This document shows, in pieces, positions 1 to 7,470 of a stretch of DNA of 22,699 nucleotides. Positions within the stretch are counted from its first letter, which is position 1; each line of letters begins with the position of its first letter. The notes under the pieces were generated by a model. That model was not told where the DNA came from. It saw only the letters and a program-made list of their open reading frames with translations, and did not search any database. Position numbers and translations under genes: made by a program. Location of the stretch: assembly GCA_016777745.1 (NCBI GenBank), contig JADHQX010000007.1, positions 1-22,699 on the forward strand, in the 5' to 3' direction. This DNA comes from Candidatus Pelagibacterales bacterium. GTDB taxonomy: Bacteria > Pseudomonadota > Alphaproteobacteria > Pelagibacterales > AG-422-B15.

Positions 1-1006
1 CTATTTCAATCGAGGCCTTGTTGAAAGGAGAAACTTCAAATACTCCTGGAGGACCATTCCAAAAGACAGTTTTAGATGATTTTATTTGTTCTTTTAGCTC
101 TTTTATAGAAACTGGTCCAATATCAAGAATCATTTCATCAATATCAATTTGATTTATTTTTTTTATATTAGAGCTAACATTATTTTCTATTTTTAGTGCA
201 ACGTTTGCATCTTGAGGCAATATAATTTTACAACTATTCTCTGCTGAAAAATTAAATATATCTTGAATAATATTTTGAACATTTTTTTCAGCTAGTGATT
301 TTCCAATGTTGAAACCTTGATACTCTAAAAAACTATTTGCCATACCTCCACAAATAGCGATAGCTGACATTTTTTTTGCAAGATTCTTTACTATTGAAAT
401 TTTAGTAGAAATCTTAGAGCCACCCATTATTGTAATAGCAGGCTTGTCTGGATCTGTAATAATCTTATTTAGATTTAACAACTCATCATAAAGAAGTTCA
501 CCGCAATAAGATGGCAAGTATTTAGTGATAGCAGATATTGAGGCATGTGCGCGATGTGAACACGCAAACGCATCATTAATATAAACATCAGCTAATTGAG
601 ATAAAGACTCTGCAAAACCATCGTCATTTGCTTCTTCTTCACTATAAAATCTACAGTTCTCCAATAAGATTATTTTACTAGAATCTGTTTCAGAAATTTT
701 ATTTTTTACATCTACGCCAATACAGTCTGAAATAAACTCAATATCTTTATTAAGAGCTTTTTTTAATGGTTCAATTAATTGTTTTAACGATAAATCATTA
801 CTACTTGTACCTTTAGGGCGACCTACATGAGATAAAATTATAATTTTAGAATTAAGAGATGTAAGTTTTAAAATTGATTTCTTTATTCTAATAATTCTTT
901 CACTTTTATGTAATTCTTCAGAGTCAAGAGGTACATTAAGATCAAATCTAATTAAAACAGTTCTATCTTTTTTGTTAAATCTTTTGACCTTATTCAGATC
1001 TATCAT
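1..1006 (-). CDS. pgk: Phosphoglycerate kinase, C-terminus cut by window edge
   Basis: Cytoplasmic glycolytic enzyme that transfers phosphate between 1,3-bisphosphoglycerate and ADP. Reading back from the ATG at 1004-1006 I see 335 residues that begin MIDLNKVKRFNKKDRTVLIR. They carry the substrate-binding RFDLNVP (20-26) and SHVGRPKG (about 59-66), a central LLENCRF, and near the left edge WNGPPGVFE (usual form NGPMGVFE, so M is replaced by P). Family members are about 390-400 residues, so the last 60 or so, including the nucleotide-binding GGGDT loop, lie outside the window. The start codon sits one base after the gap stop codon and has no Shine-Dalgarno of its own, which suggests translational coupling to gap. 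It is the last visible gene of the tkt-gap-pgk operon. Identity is secure. Confidence 0.96.
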   Translation of the reverse strand, partial: MIDLNKVKRFNKKDRTVLIRFDLNVPLDSEELHKSERIIRIKKSILKLTSLNSKIIILSHVGRPKGTSSNDLSLKQLIEPLKKALNKDIEFISDCIGVDVKNKISETDSSKIILLENCRFYSEEEANDDGFAESLSQLADVYINDAFACSHRAHASISAITKYLPSYCGELLYDELLNLNKIITDPDKPAITIMGGSKISTKISIVKNLAKKMSAIAICGGMANSFLEYQGFNIGKSLAEKNVQNIIQDIFNFSAENSCKIILPQDANVALKIENNVSSNIKKINQIDIDEMILDIGPVSIKELKEQIKSSKTVFWNGPPGVFEVSPFNKASIEI

Positions 1007-1007
1007 T

Positions 1008-2018
1008 TTATTTTGATTTGCTCATTACAATAGCAGTGTCACACATTCTATTTGAGAAACCCCATTCATTGTCATACCAACTAAGCACACGTCCAAAAGT
1101 TCCATCAATTACTTGAGTTTGAGTTAAATCAAAATTTGATGATGCTGGGTTGTGATTAAAATCACTTGAAACAAGAGGTTCTGAATTTACAGTTAAAATA
1201 CCTTTTAAGTTTTTTGATTTTGAAGCCTTAGTCATTGCTTTATTTATATCGTCAGCAGTAACATTCTTTTTTGTAACAAATTTAAAATCAATTAAAGATA
1301 CATTTGGAGTAGGTACTCTGATTGCTGTTCCATCTAATTTTCCTGCTAATTCAGGCATAACTAGTCCAACAGCCTTAGCTGCACCAGTGGAAGTAGGTAT
1401 CATAGAAAGTGCTGCTGCTCGAGCTCTTCTAGGATCAGAATGAAATGTATCTAATACTTTTTGATCTCCAGTATAAGCATGAATAGTAGTCATATAGCCA
1501 TGAACAATTCCAAAATTATCGTTTAATACTTTAGTTACAGGGGCAAGACAATTAGTTGTACAAGAGGCATTAGAAACTACTTTATCTTTTTTAGTTAGAG
1601 TTTCATGGTTAACTCCATAAACAATAGTTTTATCTGCATCACTACAAGGTGCAGATACTAATACTTTTTTTGCACCGGCTTTTAAGTGCATTGACGCAGT
1701 ATCTTTTGAGGTAAATAAACCTGTGCATTCAAAAACAATGTCAATTTTTAATTTTTTCCAAGGAAGCTGCTTTGGATCACGTTCTTTTAATGCCACAATT
1801 TTCTTTTTACCAATAACTATTTGCCCATTTTTGATGTTTACCTTTTCTTTTAATGGTCCATGAATTGAGTCGTATGAAAGTAAAAAAGCATTTGTTTCTA
1901 CTGGAGCTAAATCATTTATAGCAACGATATTTATATCTTTTCTTTTGTTTTCGATGATAGACCTTAGAACCAATCTACCAATTCTTCCAAAACCACTAAT
2001 TGCAACATTTATTGCCAT
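1008..2018 (-). CDS. gap: Glyceraldehyde-3-phosphate dehydrogenase, type I
   Basis: Oxidises glyceraldehyde 3-phosphate to 1,3-bisphosphoglycerate in the cytoplasm, feeding Pgk encoded just downstream. At 336 residues it is full length. Visible motifs are the Rossmann loop SGFGRIGR (8-15), Asp36 after the second strand (typical of NAD preference), the active-site ASCTTNC with nucleophile Cys153, catalytic His180 in TTIHAYTGDQ, the phosphate-binding SDPRRARAAA and the C-terminal WYDNEWGFSNR. The ATG at 2016-2018 is preceded by a good AAGGAG Shine-Dalgarno (2025-2030, minus strand) that overlaps the tkt stop codon, so tkt and gap are tightly linked. A TTHAYT-type NADP-preferring GapB role is not excluded, but Asp36 argues for NAD. 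Confidence 0.97.
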   Translation of the reverse strand: MAINVAISGFGRIGRLVLRSIIENKRKDINIVAINDLAPVETNAFLLSYDSIHGPLKEKVNIKNGQIVIGKKKIVALKERDPKQLPWKKLKIDIVFECTGLFTSKDTASMHLKAGAKKVLVSAPCSDADKTIVYGVNHETLTKKDKVVSNASCTTNCLAPVTKVLNDNFGIVHGYMTTIHAYTGDQKVLDTFHSDPRRARAAALSMIPTSTGAAKAVGLVMPELAGKLDGTAIRVPTPNVSLIDFKFVTKKNVTADDINKAMTKASKSKNLKGILTVNSEPLVSSDFNHNPASSNFDLTQTQVIDGTFGRVLSWYDNEWGFSNRMCDTAIVMSKSK

Positions 2019-2028
2019 ACTTAACTCC

Positions 2029-4020
2029 TTATATTTTTTTAATTATTTGTTTATAAATCTTTTCAGATGATAATCCAAAATATTTATAAAGTTCTTCATA
2101 GGGGGCGCTAGCTCCAAAGCTTTCAATACTTATATTTAAAGTACCTGATGGACATATGTCATTCCAACCCATTTTCACACCGGCTTCAATAGAAACATTT
2201 ACTTTTGAGCTTCCTTTTATTTTATTTTGATATGCAGGTGTTTGATTTTTAAATAACTCAAAGCACGGAACTGAAACTACCCTGCAAGATATTTTATTTT
2301 TATTTAGCAGCTTCATAGTGGAAATTGCTAAATTCACCTCAGAGCCAGATGCATATAGTGTCACGGTAGGTTTTTTTGAAGAGCTGTTTAATTCGTAGGC
2401 ACCATATGAACATAGATTTTCTTTACTATATACATGTCTTATAGGGGATAGTTTTTGTCTTGTTAAAGCCATTACACTTGGATTTTTTGAAGTATTTAAT
2501 GCTTGCTCCCAACATTCAATAGTTTCATAGGTATCGGCAGGCCTGTAAACATTTACATTTGGAGTAGCCCTTAAACTTGCCAACTGTTCAATTGGCTGAT
2601 GAGTTGGTCCATCTTCACCTAATCCAATAGAGTCATGAGTAAGAACATAGATTACTCTTTGCTCCATTAAACCTGATAATCTAATTGAAGGCTTGCAATA
2701 ATCCGCAAAGATTAAAAAAGTTCCACCAAATGGAATAATTCCTTGATGTAGTGACATTCCATTCATTATCGCTGCCATCGCATGCTCTCTAATTCCATAA
2801 TATATGTATTGTCCATTATATTTTGGAGCTGCAATAATCTGTGCTTCTTTTGCTTTAGTATTATTTGAGCCGGTAAGATCGGCAGATCCACCAATAAATT
2901 CAGGCATTAATCCACTTATTTTATTAATAACCATTTCAGAGGATTGTCTTGTTGCAAGTGACATGGGATCTTTAATCAATTTCTTTTTAAAAGTAGTGAG
3001 AGCTTTTGTAACTGTGGTAGGTATTTTACCTTTTATTCTTCTATTAAATTCTGTTTTTTGTTTAGAGGAAATTTTTGAAAAACTATTATTCCATTTCTTA
3101 AACTCAGCCTTGCCAAATGTTGAACATGTTCGCCACTGGTTTAATACCTTTAGAGGTATTTGAAATGGTTCGTTGGACCAGTTTAATACTTTTCGAGTTA
3201 GTTGAATTTCATCATTACCTAAAGGTGAGCCGTGTGCAGAAGATTTACCTTCTTTATTGGGTGAGCCAAATCCAATCTTAGTTTTACAGCTTATTAATGT
3301 AGGTTTTTTTGATTTTTGAGCAACTTTAATTGCTTTTGCAATTGAATCTGGATTATGTCCATCAATAGAAATTGTATTCCATTGGTAAGACTTAAATCGA
3401 TTAGTGGTATTTTCAGAGTTTGCTAAATTTACTGGTCCATCAATAGATATGCCATTGTCGTCAAAGAAAACTATTAATTTATTAAGCTTTAGGTGACCAG
3501 CTAAAGATGCAGCTTCATGACTAATTCCTTCCATTAGATCACCGTCACTTGCAACAACATAAGTAAAGTGGTCTGAAATTTTTCCAAAGGAAGTTGCTAA
3601 GATTCTTTCACTTAACGCCATTCCTACGGCATTTCCAAAACCTTGCCCAAGTGGTCCAGTTGTTGTTTCAATACCACTAATATGACCATATTCTGGATGC
3701 CCAGCACATTTACTTTTTAGCTGCCTAAAATTCTTTATATCTTGAATTGAAATGTCTTTATATCCAGTAAGATAAAGCAAAGAATAAAGAAGCATTGAGC
3801 CGTGCCCAGCAGAAAGAATAAACCTGTCTCGGTTAAACCATTTTGGATTTGCTGGATCAAATTTTAAAAATTTTGTAAATAAAACTGTAGCAACATCTGC
3901 CATACCCATTGGAAGGCCAGGGTGTCCACTGTTAGCTTGTTGCACTGCATCAATCGATAAGAATCTTATAGCATTTGCAAGAGCGTTGTGCGTTTTATTT
4001 TTATTCGATTCTTTGGGCAT
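2029..4020 (-). CDS. tkt: Transketolase
   Basis: Thiamine-diphosphate enzyme that moves two-carbon units between sugar phosphates, linking the pentose phosphate pathway to glycolysis. Full length at 663 residues. The N-terminal domain has SGHPGLPMG (His33), SAGHGSMLLY (His73), GIETTTGPLGQG, and the diphosphate motif SDGDLMEGISHEA ending in FFDDN (about 159-189). The middle domain has the catalytic glutamate in GIREHAMAA and HDSIGLGEDGPTHQP, and a C-terminal transketolase domain follows. The first Gly of the usual GDG motif is Ser, a variant I know from other alphaproteobacterial transketolases. It is the first gene of the minus-strand tkt-gap-pgk operon and is read from a promoter in the divergent region at 4021-4193. 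There is no Shine-Dalgarno before the ATG at 4018-4020. Confidence 0.97.
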   Translation of the reverse strand: MPKESNKNKTHNALANAIRFLSIDAVQQANSGHPGLPMGMADVATVLFTKFLKFDPANPKWFNRDRFILSAGHGSMLLYSLLYLTGYKDISIQDIKNFRQLKSKCAGHPEYGHISGIETTTGPLGQGFGNAVGMALSERILATSFGKISDHFTYVVASDGDLMEGISHEAASLAGHLKLNKLIVFFDDNGISIDGPVNLANSENTTNRFKSYQWNTISIDGHNPDSIAKAIKVAQKSKKPTLISCKTKIGFGSPNKEGKSSAHGSPLGNDEIQLTRKVLNWSNEPFQIPLKVLNQWRTCSTFGKAEFKKWNNSFSKISSKQKTEFNRRIKGKIPTTVTKALTTFKKKLIKDPMSLATRQSSEMVINKISGLMPEFIGGSADLTGSNNTKAKEAQIIAAPKYNGQYIYYGIREHAMAAIMNGMSLHQGIIPFGGTFLIFADYCKPSIRLSGLMEQRVIYVLTHDSIGLGEDGPTHQPIEQLASLRATPNVNVYRPADTYETIECWEQALNTSKNPSVMALTRQKLSPIRHVYSKENLCSYGAYELNSSSKKPTVTLYASGSEVNLAISTMKLLNKNKISCRVVSVPCFELFKNQTPAYQNKIKGSSKVNVSIEAGVKMGWNDICPSGTLNISIESFGASAPYEELYKYFGLSSEKIYKQIIKKI

Positions 4021-4085
4021 TTAGAAAAAAAAGGCTTACAAATGGTTTGTTAATTGAATTGGTAACTACCTCTGACTCTTAAATG

Positions 4086-4094
4086 ATTATATCA
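4086..4094 (-). promoter_or_regulatory. Extended -10 promoter for tkt-gap-pgk
   Basis: On the minus strand this reads TGATATAAT, a perfect TATAAT hexamer (4086-4091) with the extended-10 TGn element directly upstream. No convincing -35 box lies 16-18 bp further up, which is acceptable for extended -10 promoters. The predicted start near 4079 gives a leader of about 60 bases before the tkt ATG. Assigned by eye; in DNA this AT-rich a chance match is possible. Confidence 0.45.
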
Positions 4095-4139
4095 AATAAA
4101 GAAAGCAAAATATCACAGAATATTTTTAAATTTTTCTTA

Positions 4140-4168
4140 TTGACGGTGGATAGAAAAGACAGTTAAAT
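4140..4168 (+). promoter_or_regulatory. Sigma-70-type promoter for the DUF4164-zapA operon
   Basis: TTGACG (4140-4145, five of six to consensus), a 17-bp spacer, then TTAAAT (4163-4168, four of six). Transcription would start near 4175, leaving a leader of about 19 bases that contains the GGAG at 4183-4186 used by the GTG start at 4194. Together with the minus-strand -10 at 4086-4094 it accounts for the 173-bp gap between tkt and the DUF4164 gene. I see nothing else in that gap. Confidence 0.45.
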
Positions 4169-4193
4169 CATAATAATTATTTGGAGATTACAG

Positions 4194-4457
4194 GTGTCAA
4201 AATTAGATTCAGCTGAAAAAATGTTGCACGAAACAATAGCCAAACTTTCACATGAAGTTGATAGGCTTTCAGTGAAAATAAAAGAAATTCCAATCTTAGA
4301 AAATAATAATAACGAACTAGCTCAAAAAAATCATAACTTGGATAATGAAATTAAAATTCTTAAATCTGATTTTATCGAATTAAAAAATTTCGCCGGTAGT
4401 ATATCAGATCAGCTGGATGAAAGTATTTACAGTATTAAGGATATACTAGACTCATAA
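4194..4457 (+). CDS. DUF4164-type coiled-coil protein
   Basis: 87 residues, very rich in Lys, Glu and Asn, with a heptad-like pattern of hydrophobics through about residues 5-80, so almost entirely coiled coil. There is no signal peptide or membrane segment. Small coiled-coil proteins annotated DUF4164 are encoded directly upstream of zapA and divergent from tkt in many alphaproteobacteria, and position and composition match that group. Its biochemical function is not known to me; a helper role near ZapA and the division ring is inference from position only. The start is GTG at 4194, supported by GGAG at 4183-4186 seven bases upstream; no ATG gives a better protein. Its stop is three bases before the zapA ATG. 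Confidence 0.75.
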   Translation: MSKLDSAEKMLHETIAKLSHEVDRLSVKIKEIPILENNNNELAQKNHNLDNEIKILKSDFIELKNFAGSISDQLDESIYSIKDILDS

Positions 4458-4460
4458 GAT

Positions 4461-4823
4461 ATGCCTGAGATTAACATAAATATAAATGACCAAGATTATA
4501 CAGTTGTCTGTGATCCTGGTGAAGAACAGCATTTAAAATCACTTGCCTCACAAATAGATTTCAAAGTAAGAGAATTAACCAAGAGATTTGGGAAAATTGG
4601 TGAAACTCGTCTTATGGTTATGGCTTCATTATTAATGGCTGATCAAGCACAAGAGCTTTCTAAACAAAATAAAGATAATATAATCAAAATAAAGTCTCTC
4701 GAAGCTTCATTGGATGAAAATGAAAAGCGCACTACAAATAATCAAGATAAAAGCACTGATTATATTGAGCTAACCAATGAAAAAATTAATGATCTTTTAA
4801 GCAAGATAGCGTCAATAAATTAA
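4461..4823 (+). CDS. zapA: Cell division protein ZapA
   Basis: Small cytoplasmic FtsZ-ring associated protein that promotes protofilament bundling. 120 residues. The N-terminal globular head contains INDQDYTVVCDPGEEQHLKS followed by a helix ending in GETRLMVMASLLMADQ, the typical ZapA pattern (family form: I.g..Y.v.c..gee..L..la..vd). The C-terminal half is charged coiled coil, which in the family forms the tetramer stalk. It is co-transcribed with the upstream DUF4164 gene (3-bp gap) and followed 20 bp later by ygfA. In many proteobacteria zapA and ygfA flank the 6S RNA gene, but there is no room for it here. Confidence 0.88.
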   Translation: MPEINININDQDYTVVCDPGEEQHLKSLASQIDFKVRELTKRFGKIGETRLMVMASLLMADQAQELSKQNKDNIIKIKSLEASLDENEKRTTNNQDKSTDYIELTNEKINDLLSKIASIN

Positions 4824-4843
4824 TATCTTTAAAATTTATTATT

Positions 4844-5422
4844 ATGTCTGATTTTAACAACAAGTCTGAGAAATCAGCTTTACGTAAATTTTTGCTCAAT
4901 AGAAGATCTTCATATGCCAGTATAAATGACGTCACTAATAATTTGCATGTTCATATCAAGCCATTAATTGATTCATTCATCACCCAACAAGTATCTATAT
5001 TTCAGCCATATAATAATGAAATAGATACAAATAATTTAATCACCGTATTATTTTCAAAAAAAATTTCTATATCCCTGCCTTGTATAGATGAAGATTCTAA
5101 TCAAATGATATTTAGAGAACTGAAAGAGGGTGAAGAATTAGTAAAAGGTAAATATGGCATATTAGAACCAAGTGATAAAAATAAAGTTATTATTCCATCT
5201 GTGTTATTTATTCCACTTCTCGCATTTGATGATAATGGAAATCGCTTAGGTTATGGTGGCGGTTATTATGATAAATATATTGAAGAATTAGAAAATAATA
5301 AAAACATGTCCATAAAGATAGGTGTTGGTTATTCATTCCAAAAAATTAATGAGGTACCAAATAATAGTATGGATAAAAAACTTAATTGGATTTTAACTGA
5401 AAAGTATTTATATAAGGTTTAA
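4844..5422 (+). CDS. ygfA: 5-formyltetrahydrofolate cyclo-ligase
   Basis: ATP-dependent conversion of 5-formyltetrahydrofolate to 5,10-methenyltetrahydrofolate, a folate salvage step in the cytoplasm. 192 residues, usual family size. The N-terminal helix has KSALRKFLLNRR (ATP-binding basic residues), then PLIDSFITQQVSIFQPYNNE and the strongly diagnostic GNRLGYGGGYYDKYIEEL near the C-terminus, preceded by IPLLAFDDNG. Known elsewhere as FAU1/MTHFS. The stop codon abuts the start of the next gene with no spacer. There is no Shine-Dalgarno before the ATG, so translation probably depends on coupling or on AU-rich initiation. Confidence 0.92.
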   Translation: MSDFNNKSEKSALRKFLLNRRSSYASINDVTNNLHVHIKPLIDSFITQQVSIFQPYNNEIDTNNLITVLFSKKISISLPCIDEDSNQMIFRELKEGEELVKGKYGILEPSDKNKVIIPSVLFIPLLAFDDNGNRLGYGGGYYDKYIEELENNKNMSIKIGVGYSFQKINEVPNNSMDKKLNWILTEKYLYKV

Positions 5423-6223
5423 ATGAGAGTATTGTTCCTTGGAGATATTATTGGTAGAGCTGGCAGAAAGGCCCTGCAAAACAATTTAAAAGAAATTAAG
5501 CAAAAATATCAAATTGATTTTACCATTATAAATGGTGAAAATTCTGCAGGTGGATTTGGTATTACCGAAGACATATGTAGAGATATTTATTCATATGGCG
5601 GTGACGTCATTACAACTGGCAATCATTTATGGGATCAAAAAGAAATAGTTGATTATATTGCTAAAGATGGCAATTTATTAAAGCCTTACAACTTTCCAGA
5701 AGGCACACCAGGCCTTGGGTTCAATATATATAAAACAGCAAAAGACGAGAGTATTATGGTCATAAATCTTATTGGCAATGTTTTTATGAAGCCTGATGAT
5801 AACCCTTTTCTAAAAGTTGAAGAAATTATGAGAAAGCACCGACTAGGTAGCGATCTAAAATTTATTTTTGTTGATTTTCATGCTGAAGCTACAAGTGAAA
5901 AAGTTGCCATGGGGCACCATTTGGATGGTAGGGTAAGTGCTGTGGTGGGAACTCATCAACATATTCCAACTGCAGATGGCCATATACTTCCAGGAGGAAC
6001 AGCGTACCAAACTGATGCAGGTATGTGTGGAGACTACAACTCAATTATTGGGATGAATAAAGAGCCAATCCTAGAGAGATTCCTTGGCATGAAAAGTAAG
6101 TCTAAATTTTCCCCTGCATTAGGTGAGGCCACCCTGTGCGGGGTAGTTATTGAGTCAGATTTAGAGACTGGTCTTGCTAAAACAATAGAACCAATTAAAA
6201 TTGGTGGCGTTCTAGGAAAATAA
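5423..6223 (+). CDS. YmdB/TIGR00282-family metallophosphoesterase
   Basis: Binuclear-metal phosphodiesterase; the Bacillus homologue YmdB hydrolyses 2',3'-cyclic nucleotides and cAMP in vitro and affects biofilm and motility decisions. 266 residues, full length. Metal ligands are visible: Asp8 in LFLGDIIGRAGR, Glu39-Asn40 in INGENSAGGFG, Asn67 in TTGNHLWDQ, His153 in VDFHAEATSEK, and His178/His180 in GTHQHIPTADG. Spacing of the first four equals that of YmdB. The C-terminal stretch YQTDAGMCGDYNSIIGM is also typical. It starts directly after the ygfA stop codon and ends two bases before yebC, so the three are one transcript. The physiological substrate in this organism is unknown. Confidence 0.92.
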   Translation: MRVLFLGDIIGRAGRKALQNNLKEIKQKYQIDFTIINGENSAGGFGITEDICRDIYSYGGDVITTGNHLWDQKEIVDYIAKDGNLLKPYNFPEGTPGLGFNIYKTAKDESIMVINLIGNVFMKPDDNPFLKVEEIMRKHRLGSDLKFIFVDFHAEATSEKVAMGHHLDGRVSAVVGTHQHIPTADGHILPGGTAYQTDAGMCGDYNSIIGMNKEPILERFLGMKSKSKFSPALGEATLCGVVIESDLETGLAKTIEPIKIGGVLGK

Positions 6224-6225
6224 AA

Positions 6226-6969
6226 ATGGCAGGCCATTCTAAATTTAAAAATATTCAATTTCGAAAAGGTGCTCAAGATAAAAAAAGAGCAGTCTTATTT
6301 TCAAAACTTTCAAAAGAAATAACTGTTGCGGCAAAATCAGGTATGCCAGATCCAGATCAGAATGCTCGACTTAGATCTGCGATACAAGTTGCAAAAGCAG
6401 CAAGCTTTCCAAGAGAGAATATTGAAAGAGCAATTAAGAAATCTTCTGACAAGTCAATGGGTATGTTTGATGAAATAAGATATGAAGGCTTTGGTCCAGC
6501 TGGCACTTCTATTATTGTAGAAGCCTTAACAGATAATCGAAATAGGTCAGCTGCAGATATTAGAGCAATATTTCAAAAAAATGGTGGTAATTTTGCTGAA
6601 AGTGGATCGGTATCTCATCAATTTACACGTTATGGTTTTTTAAAATACCCAACATCTATTTGTAACCAAGATGAATTTTTTTCTTCAGCTATAGAATCTG
6701 GAGCGGAAGACTGTTTATTTGAAGACGATGGTTTTGAAGCCTTATGTTCACCTGATAATTTAGCGGCCTTCTATAGCTCTCTAGAGAATATTTTTAAAGA
6801 ACCAGAATCTTCAGGATTTCTATGGAAGCCATCTAATTTGATAGATGTAACTGGAGAAAAAGTTAAAATATTATTTAATTTATTAGATGAATTAGATGAC
6901 AATGAAGATGTTCAGGCAGTATTTTCAAATTATGATGTATCCGAAGAAGACATTTCAAGTCTAGCTTAG
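6226..6969 (+). CDS. yebC: YebC/PmpR-type regulatory (TACO1-like) protein
   Basis: 247 residues with the family signature MAGHSKFKNIQFRKGAQDKK at the N-terminus, then LFSKLSKEITVAAKSG, RENIERAIKK, the conserved YEGFGPAG and AFQKNGG-like stretch (here IFQKNGGNFAESGSVSHQF). Family members have been described as DNA-binding regulators (for example PmpR) and, for TACO1 and some YebC paralogues, as factors that relieve ribosome stalling on proline stretches; which applies here cannot be told from sequence. It is the last gene of the tightly packed run from 4194. In many alphaproteobacteria yebC is followed by ruvC-ruvA-ruvB; here an AT-rich spacer and a nuclease gene follow. Confidence 0.94.
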   Translation: MAGHSKFKNIQFRKGAQDKKRAVLFSKLSKEITVAAKSGMPDPDQNARLRSAIQVAKAASFPRENIERAIKKSSDKSMGMFDEIRYEGFGPAGTSIIVEALTDNRNRSAADIRAIFQKNGGNFAESGSVSHQFTRYGFLKYPTSICNQDEFFSSAIESGAEDCLFEDDGFEALCSPDNLAAFYSSLENIFKEPESSGFLWKPSNLIDVTGEKVKILFNLLDELDDNEDVQAVFSNYDVSEEDISSLA

Positions 6970-7041
6970 TTATTATTAACTGTTATTTATTATTAATTAA
7001 ATTAACCTCTAAATTATAAATAATTTGATTCGAATTACTAT
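6970..7041 (+). other. Very AT-rich spacer with short direct repeat
   Basis: 72 bases with nine G or C by my count (about 12%), well below the surroundings. The 10-mer TTATTATTAA occurs twice, at 6970-6979 and 6987-6996. A TATAAA-like hexamer at 7015-7020 has no recognisable -35 partner. The spacer breaks the near-zero spacing of the upstream operon exactly where ruvC would be expected, so it may be a replacement junction (inference). Confidence 0.4.
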
Positions 7042-7419
7042 ATGTCAGGAAAAGCACCCAAAAGAAAAGGCGATGGTTACGAAAGAGAGCTAGCAAAATA
7101 TTTTAATAAGATTGTATTTGATAATGAAGATCTTGTGCAAAGAGCACCTCTGTCAGGTGGTGGTGCGGTAAAGTCTTCCGGTGGAAGTGATTTAAAAAAT
7201 ACACCCCACATATATGTAGAAGCAAAACGAACTGAAAAATTTCAAATACATCAATCTGTGGCTCAAGTCAGAGAAAATATTGAAATTTCAAAATCTGAAT
7301 CAATGCCAGTTGTAATTACTAGAAGAAATAGGCAAGAAACTGGTGAATCACTGTGTATAATAAAATTAGATGATTTTTTAGAATTATATAAATTGCTACT
7401 TAAAGATAAGAAAATCTAA
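7042..7419 (+). CDS. Hjc-like PD-(D/E)XK nuclease, probable Holliday-junction resolvase
   Basis: 125 residues with the compact layout of archaeal Hjc and of the Hjc-like nucleases common in marine phages. Visible are KRKGDGYERELAKYF (Glu14, Arg15; Hjc has KG...ERELIK with Glu9, Arg10), VQRAPLSGGGA (Arg34; Hjc Arg25), GGSD (Asp50; Hjc Asp33), IYVEAKRTEKF (Glu60, Lys62; Hjc Glu46, Lys48), then QVRENIEISKSESMPVVITR. All catalytic positions are present, so it should be an active Mg2+-dependent nuclease. The EAKRTEKFQIH and PVVITRRNR stretches resemble phage forms more than archaeal ones (from memory). It stands alone between yebC and tolQ, where many relatives have ruvC-ruvA-ruvB. There is no Shine-Dalgarno before the ATG. 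Cleavage of four-way junctions is inference; another structure-specific or DNA-repair nuclease role is possible. Confidence 0.75.
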   Translation: MSGKAPKRKGDGYERELAKYFNKIVFDNEDLVQRAPLSGGGAVKSSGGSDLKNTPHIYVEAKRTEKFQIHQSVAQVRENIEISKSESMPVVITRRNRQETGESLCIIKLDDFLELYKLLLKDKKI

Positions 7420-7470
7420 ATTTAGAAGTATTGCCCTAATTATGACATTTTTTTAAACCATCAAGATATT

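Noticed and set aside
2804..3163. 119-codon open frame on the plus strand inside tkt
   Set aside because: It is antisense to intact transketolase coding sequence, and its hydrophobic look is a by-product of reading the complement.
7015..7020. TATAAA as a promoter for the nuclease gene
   Set aside because: No -35 element at 16-18 bp and no extended -10; such hexamers are frequent in DNA with about 12% G+C.
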